Of a DNA stretch of 8,200 bases, positions 6,298-8,200 are shown piece after piece. The notes below the pieces were generated by a model. That model did not search any database and was not told where the DNA came from. It saw only the letters and a list, made by a program, of their open reading frames with translations. The stretch comes from Rickettsia typhi (GTDB taxonomy: Bacteria; Pseudomonadota; Gammaproteobacteria; Burkholderiales; Burkholderiaceae_C), in NCBI GenBank assembly GCA_943325485.2, contig CALPPP020000045.1, positions 1 through 8,200 on the forward strand, read 5' to 3'. The position numbers were made by a program, and so were the translations under genes. Numbering within the stretch: position 1 is the first letter of the stretch; each line of letters opens with the position of its first letter.

Positions 6298-6300
6298 TTT
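6275..6300 (-). repeat. Right inverted repeat, also a candidate bidirectional terminator
   Basis: This is the inverted partner of 5354-5379. Its own arms AATTGGGGT (6275-6283) and ATCCCAATT (6287-6295) can pair around CAG, with one G-U pair. It lies between two convergent genes and ends 7 bases short of the sua5 stop codon. Read on the minus strand, the hairpin is followed by a T-rich stretch (TGTTTTG), so it may end sua5 transcripts; on the plus strand it is followed by AATTT, which may end transporter transcripts. The terminator role is inferred from position and stem, while the repeat itself is direct observation. Confidence 0.75.
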
Positions 6301-6307
6301 AGCGATC

Positions 6308-7291
6308 TCACGCAGTCGAGGCGCGCTGCAGTCTGTCACGTACCCCGTCCCATGCTTCGCCTAAGGGAGGCGTTTCCACCCAAATTTCTTGCACACCGAG
6401 CGCATCCATGGCGCGCAGTTGCGCGAACAAATCGTGGGCGCAAGCAGCCGCATCGCTGGGCATGGCGAAGCAATTCACGCCCAAGGGGACGGTCAATCCA
6501 CTGCGCACCCATACCGCCAGTGATTGGCCGGTGGTTGGCAAACGCGAAGCCATCTGCTCAGCACTCAGGAGGCGCACACGTGCTCGGGGTGCGTAGTGCG
6601 AGGCCAAGCTGCCAGGGGCAGCGGTGCTTAATTCAGGCTTGGTGTCTGCCAAATGTGGCAAAGCGCTCAGCACCTTTACTCCGCAAGCCGCACTGAGTTG
6701 CGACTGACTCAGCATGCCGGGGCGCAGCAGCTCAGGCGACATACGGCTGCAGTCGACGATGGTGGACTCAATCCCCACATCACAAGGCCCGCCATCCAGC
6801 ACCAGCAAGGCAGGAAAGGCCTCACGCACATGCGCCGCGGTGGTGGGGCTAACGCGGCCAAACAAATTGGCACTTGGGGCTGCGACGCCTTTCACGCCCA
6901 AGTTATGCGCCGCCTTCAACAGCGCCCTGGCCATGGGGTGCGAGGGGCAGCGCAGCGCAACCGTGGCGTGACCACCCGCAGCGGTGTCGGCGACACCTGC
7001 CATGCGGGGCAAGATAAGCGTCAGCGGGCCAGGCCAAAAAGCCGCCATCAATTTCTTCGCAAAAACCGGCACACTGCTGGCAAATACCGCGACTTGCGCA
7101 GCATCTGACACATGCACGATGAGTGGATGGTCTGCGGGGCGACCTTTGGCGCTGAAGATGGCTGCGACTGCTTTGGGGTTCAAGGCGTCAGCCGCCAAGC
7201 CATACACAGTTTCTGTCGGCAAGCCAATCAACTCACCCCTTGCCAAGGCTTGCGCCGCGTCTATTACCTCATCTGAATAAGCCGTCACCAC
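6308..7291 (-). CDS. sua5: Sua5/TsaC2, L-threonylcarbamoyladenylate synthase
   Basis: The enzyme uses threonine, bicarbonate and ATP to make threonylcarbamoyl-AMP, the donor for t6A in tRNA; it is cytoplasmic. With 327 residues it is the long Sua5 form: a YrdC-like domain (about 8-200) plus a C-terminal Sua5 domain (about 235-322). Key motifs are PTETVYGL (25-32), K49-G-R51 in SAKGRPADHPLIVH, WPGPLT (86-91), APSAN (138-142), and GIESTIVD (173-180). PGSLASHYAP (226-235) marks the linker to the Sua5 domain. No ATG fits: the candidates are adjacent GTG codons at 7291 and 7288, the second overlapping the purK TGA as GTGA. The frame upstream of these is a shadow of purK. Overlap with purK implies coupled translation. 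It supplies the substrate used by the TsaB-TsaD complex whose tsaB gene is 3.4 kb away on the same strand. Confidence 0.93.
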   Translation of the reverse strand: MVTAYSDEVIDAAQALARGELIGLPTETVYGLAADALNPKAVAAIFSAKGRPADHPLIVHVSDAAQVAVFASSVPVFAKKLMAAFWPGPLTLILPRMAGVADTAAGGHATVALRCPSHPMARALLKAAHNLGVKGVAAPSANLFGRVSPTTAAHVREAFPALLVLDGGPCDVGIESTIVDCSRMSPELLRPGMLSQSQLSAACGVKVLSALPHLADTKPELSTAAPGSLASHYAPRARVRLLSAEQMASRLPTTGQSLAVWVRSGLTVPLGVNCFAMPSDAAACAHDLFAQLRAMDALGVQEIWVETPPLGEAWDGVRDRLQRASTA

Positions 7292-8200
7292 GCTGCAATG
7301 CCCAGCAAAGCCGCGGCCTGCAGGGCAAGCGCTGTCGCAGCGTCGGGCGTGGCGGCGGTGAGGGTGAGGTGGCCCATCTTGCGCCCCCTGCGGGCCTCGC
7401 TTTTGCCGTACAGATGCAGATGCGCACCGGGCAAGGCCAGCACCTGCGGCCAAGGGGGCTCAATGGCTTGAGTGCCATGCTCAAACCACAAGTCGCCCAA
7501 CAGATTGAGCATCACGCATGGGCTGTGTAAGCGCGGTGCAGTCAGCGGCAAACCCGCCATGCAACGCACTTGCAATTCGAACTGCGACACATCGCAGCTG
7601 TCGATGCTGTGGTGACCGCTGTTGTGGGGGCGCGGGGCAATCTCATTGACCACCAAGGGGCCCAGCGCATCGCGATCGGGGCCGTCTTGCAGCACGAAAA
7701 ACTCCACGCACAGCACGCCCACATAGTTCAAGCCCCGAGCTACCTCAAAGGCCGCCTGTAAAGCTTGTTGTTCGGTGGCGGCAGGCATTGCGTGTTCAAA
7801 CACCTCGGTCACCGCCAAGATGCCATCGCGGTGCAAATTCACTTGCAGCGGCAAATGCACCATCTGGCCGTCATGGCCGCGTGCAAGCACCACCGAACAC
7901 TCGGCGGCCAGAGGCAAGCGTTTTTCCAATATGCACACGGTAGGCGTGGCTGAAGTTTGCAATTGCTGCCAAGCAGCGCAGAGTTCTGTCAAAGTCGTTA
8001 CCCGCACCTGACCTTTGCCGTCATAGCCTAAGCGGGTGGTTTTCAAAATACCGGGAAGCAGCTTGGCGTTCACCTGTTGCACTTCTTCAAGGCTGTGCAA
8101 CACCGCATGAGGCGCCACCGGCACACCGCAGCGCACAAAATGCGCTTTTTCCCGCGCACGGTCTTGCGCCACCGACACCGGCTCGGCGCTGGGTGCGCAA
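7285..8200 (-). CDS. purK: PurK, N5-carboxyaminoimidazole ribonucleotide synthase (ATP-grasp), N-terminus beyond the window
   Basis: PurK uses ATP and bicarbonate to carboxylate aminoimidazole ribonucleotide in purine synthesis; PurE handles the next step. The 304 residues visible are the ATP-grasp and C-terminal domains. Motifs seen are QDRAREKAHF at the start of the ATP-grasp part, KTTRLGYDGKGQ (ATP-binding loop), EKRLPLAAECSVVLAR, and NEIAPRPHNSGHHSIDS with the metal- and substrate-binding residues. SQFELQVR and LHLYGKSEARRGRKMGHL complete the match. The frame stays open to 8200 (APSAEPVSVAQD upstream of an internal GTG at 8178), so that GTG is not the start and roughly 80-90 N-terminal residues are missing. 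Its TGA overlaps the sua5 GTG. purE is expected just upstream, outside the window, but is not seen. Confidence 0.94.
   Translation of the reverse strand, partial: CAPSAEPVSVAQDRAREKAHFVRCGVPVAPHAVLHSLEEVQQVNAKLLPGILKTTRLGYDGKGQVRVTTLTELCAAWQQLQTSATPTVCILEKRLPLAAECSVVLARGHDGQMVHLPLQVNLHRDGILAVTEVFEHAMPAATEQQALQAAFEVARGLNYVGVLCVEFFVLQDGPDRDALGPLVVNEIAPRPHNSGHHSIDSCDVSQFELQVRCMAGLPLTAPRLHSPCVMLNLLGDLWFEHGTQAIEPPWPQVLALPGAHLHLYGKSEARRGRKMGHLTLTAATPDAATALALQAAALLGIAAW

Noticed and set aside
7292..7453. Upstream extension of sua5 to an ATG at 7453
   Set aside because: These codons are an out-of-frame reading of the purK C-terminus; the family N-terminus starts at the GTG pair 7291/7288.

Overview
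The window reads as a chromosomal segment of a betaproteobacterium, most likely a Burkholderiales/Comamonadaceae relative. The basis is moderately high GC, heavy use of TTG/CTG leucine codons, and two gene blocks I associate with that group: tsaB-rimI-uracil-DNA-glycosylase-like, and purK-sua5. The taxon is inferred from gene order and protein style, not from a search. Coding density is very high. Almost no gap exceeds 50 bases, and there is no gene-free stretch over 300 bases, no RNA gene, no CRISPR and no recognisable transposase.

Layout, left to right. (1) Bases 1-36 hold the first 12 codons of a minus-strand gene, possibly pyrF. (2) Bases 76-969 (+) encode an EamA/DMT-family membrane transporter whose 3' end overlaps the convergent gene that follows by 36 bases. 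(3) Bases 934-3910 or 3949 (-) form a tight operon, in transcription order: a second EamA transporter, tsaB, rimI, and a divergent family-4-like uracil-DNA glycosylase. Gaps between its genes are 4-14 bases. (4) Bases 3959-5353 (+) encode dacB (PBP4-type D-Ala-D-Ala carboxypeptidase), divergent from the operon across a very short promoter region. (5) Bases 5350-6297 (+) encode a third, YicL-like EamA transporter, bracketed by near-identical 26-base inverted repeats. (6) Bases 6308-7291 (-) encode Sua5/TsaC2, overlapping the end of purK (7285 to beyond the right edge, -).

Functional themes. TsaB and Sua5 both belong to the pathway that makes the t6A base of ANN-decoding tRNAs: Sua5 makes threonylcarbamoyl-AMP, and TsaB is the partner of TsaD in the transfer step. 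RimI, next to tsaB, acetylates ribosomal protein S18 in known relatives. PurK serves purine synthesis and dacB serves peptidoglycan remodelling. Three different EamA transporters lie between these housekeeping genes.

The most unusual structure is the third transporter. A 947-base segment (5354-6300) fits between the stop codon of dacB and a point 7 bases short of the stop codon of sua5. Both ends are inverted copies of a GGGGTCTGACCCC-type palindrome, and the transporter's first and last codons are written in the repeats. Other points worth attention: -10-like hexamers only 5-6 bases before four start codons, which may mean leaderless mRNAs; a perfect 16-base palindrome in the dacB signal-peptide region; and substitutions at key motif positions of the glycosylase-like protein.
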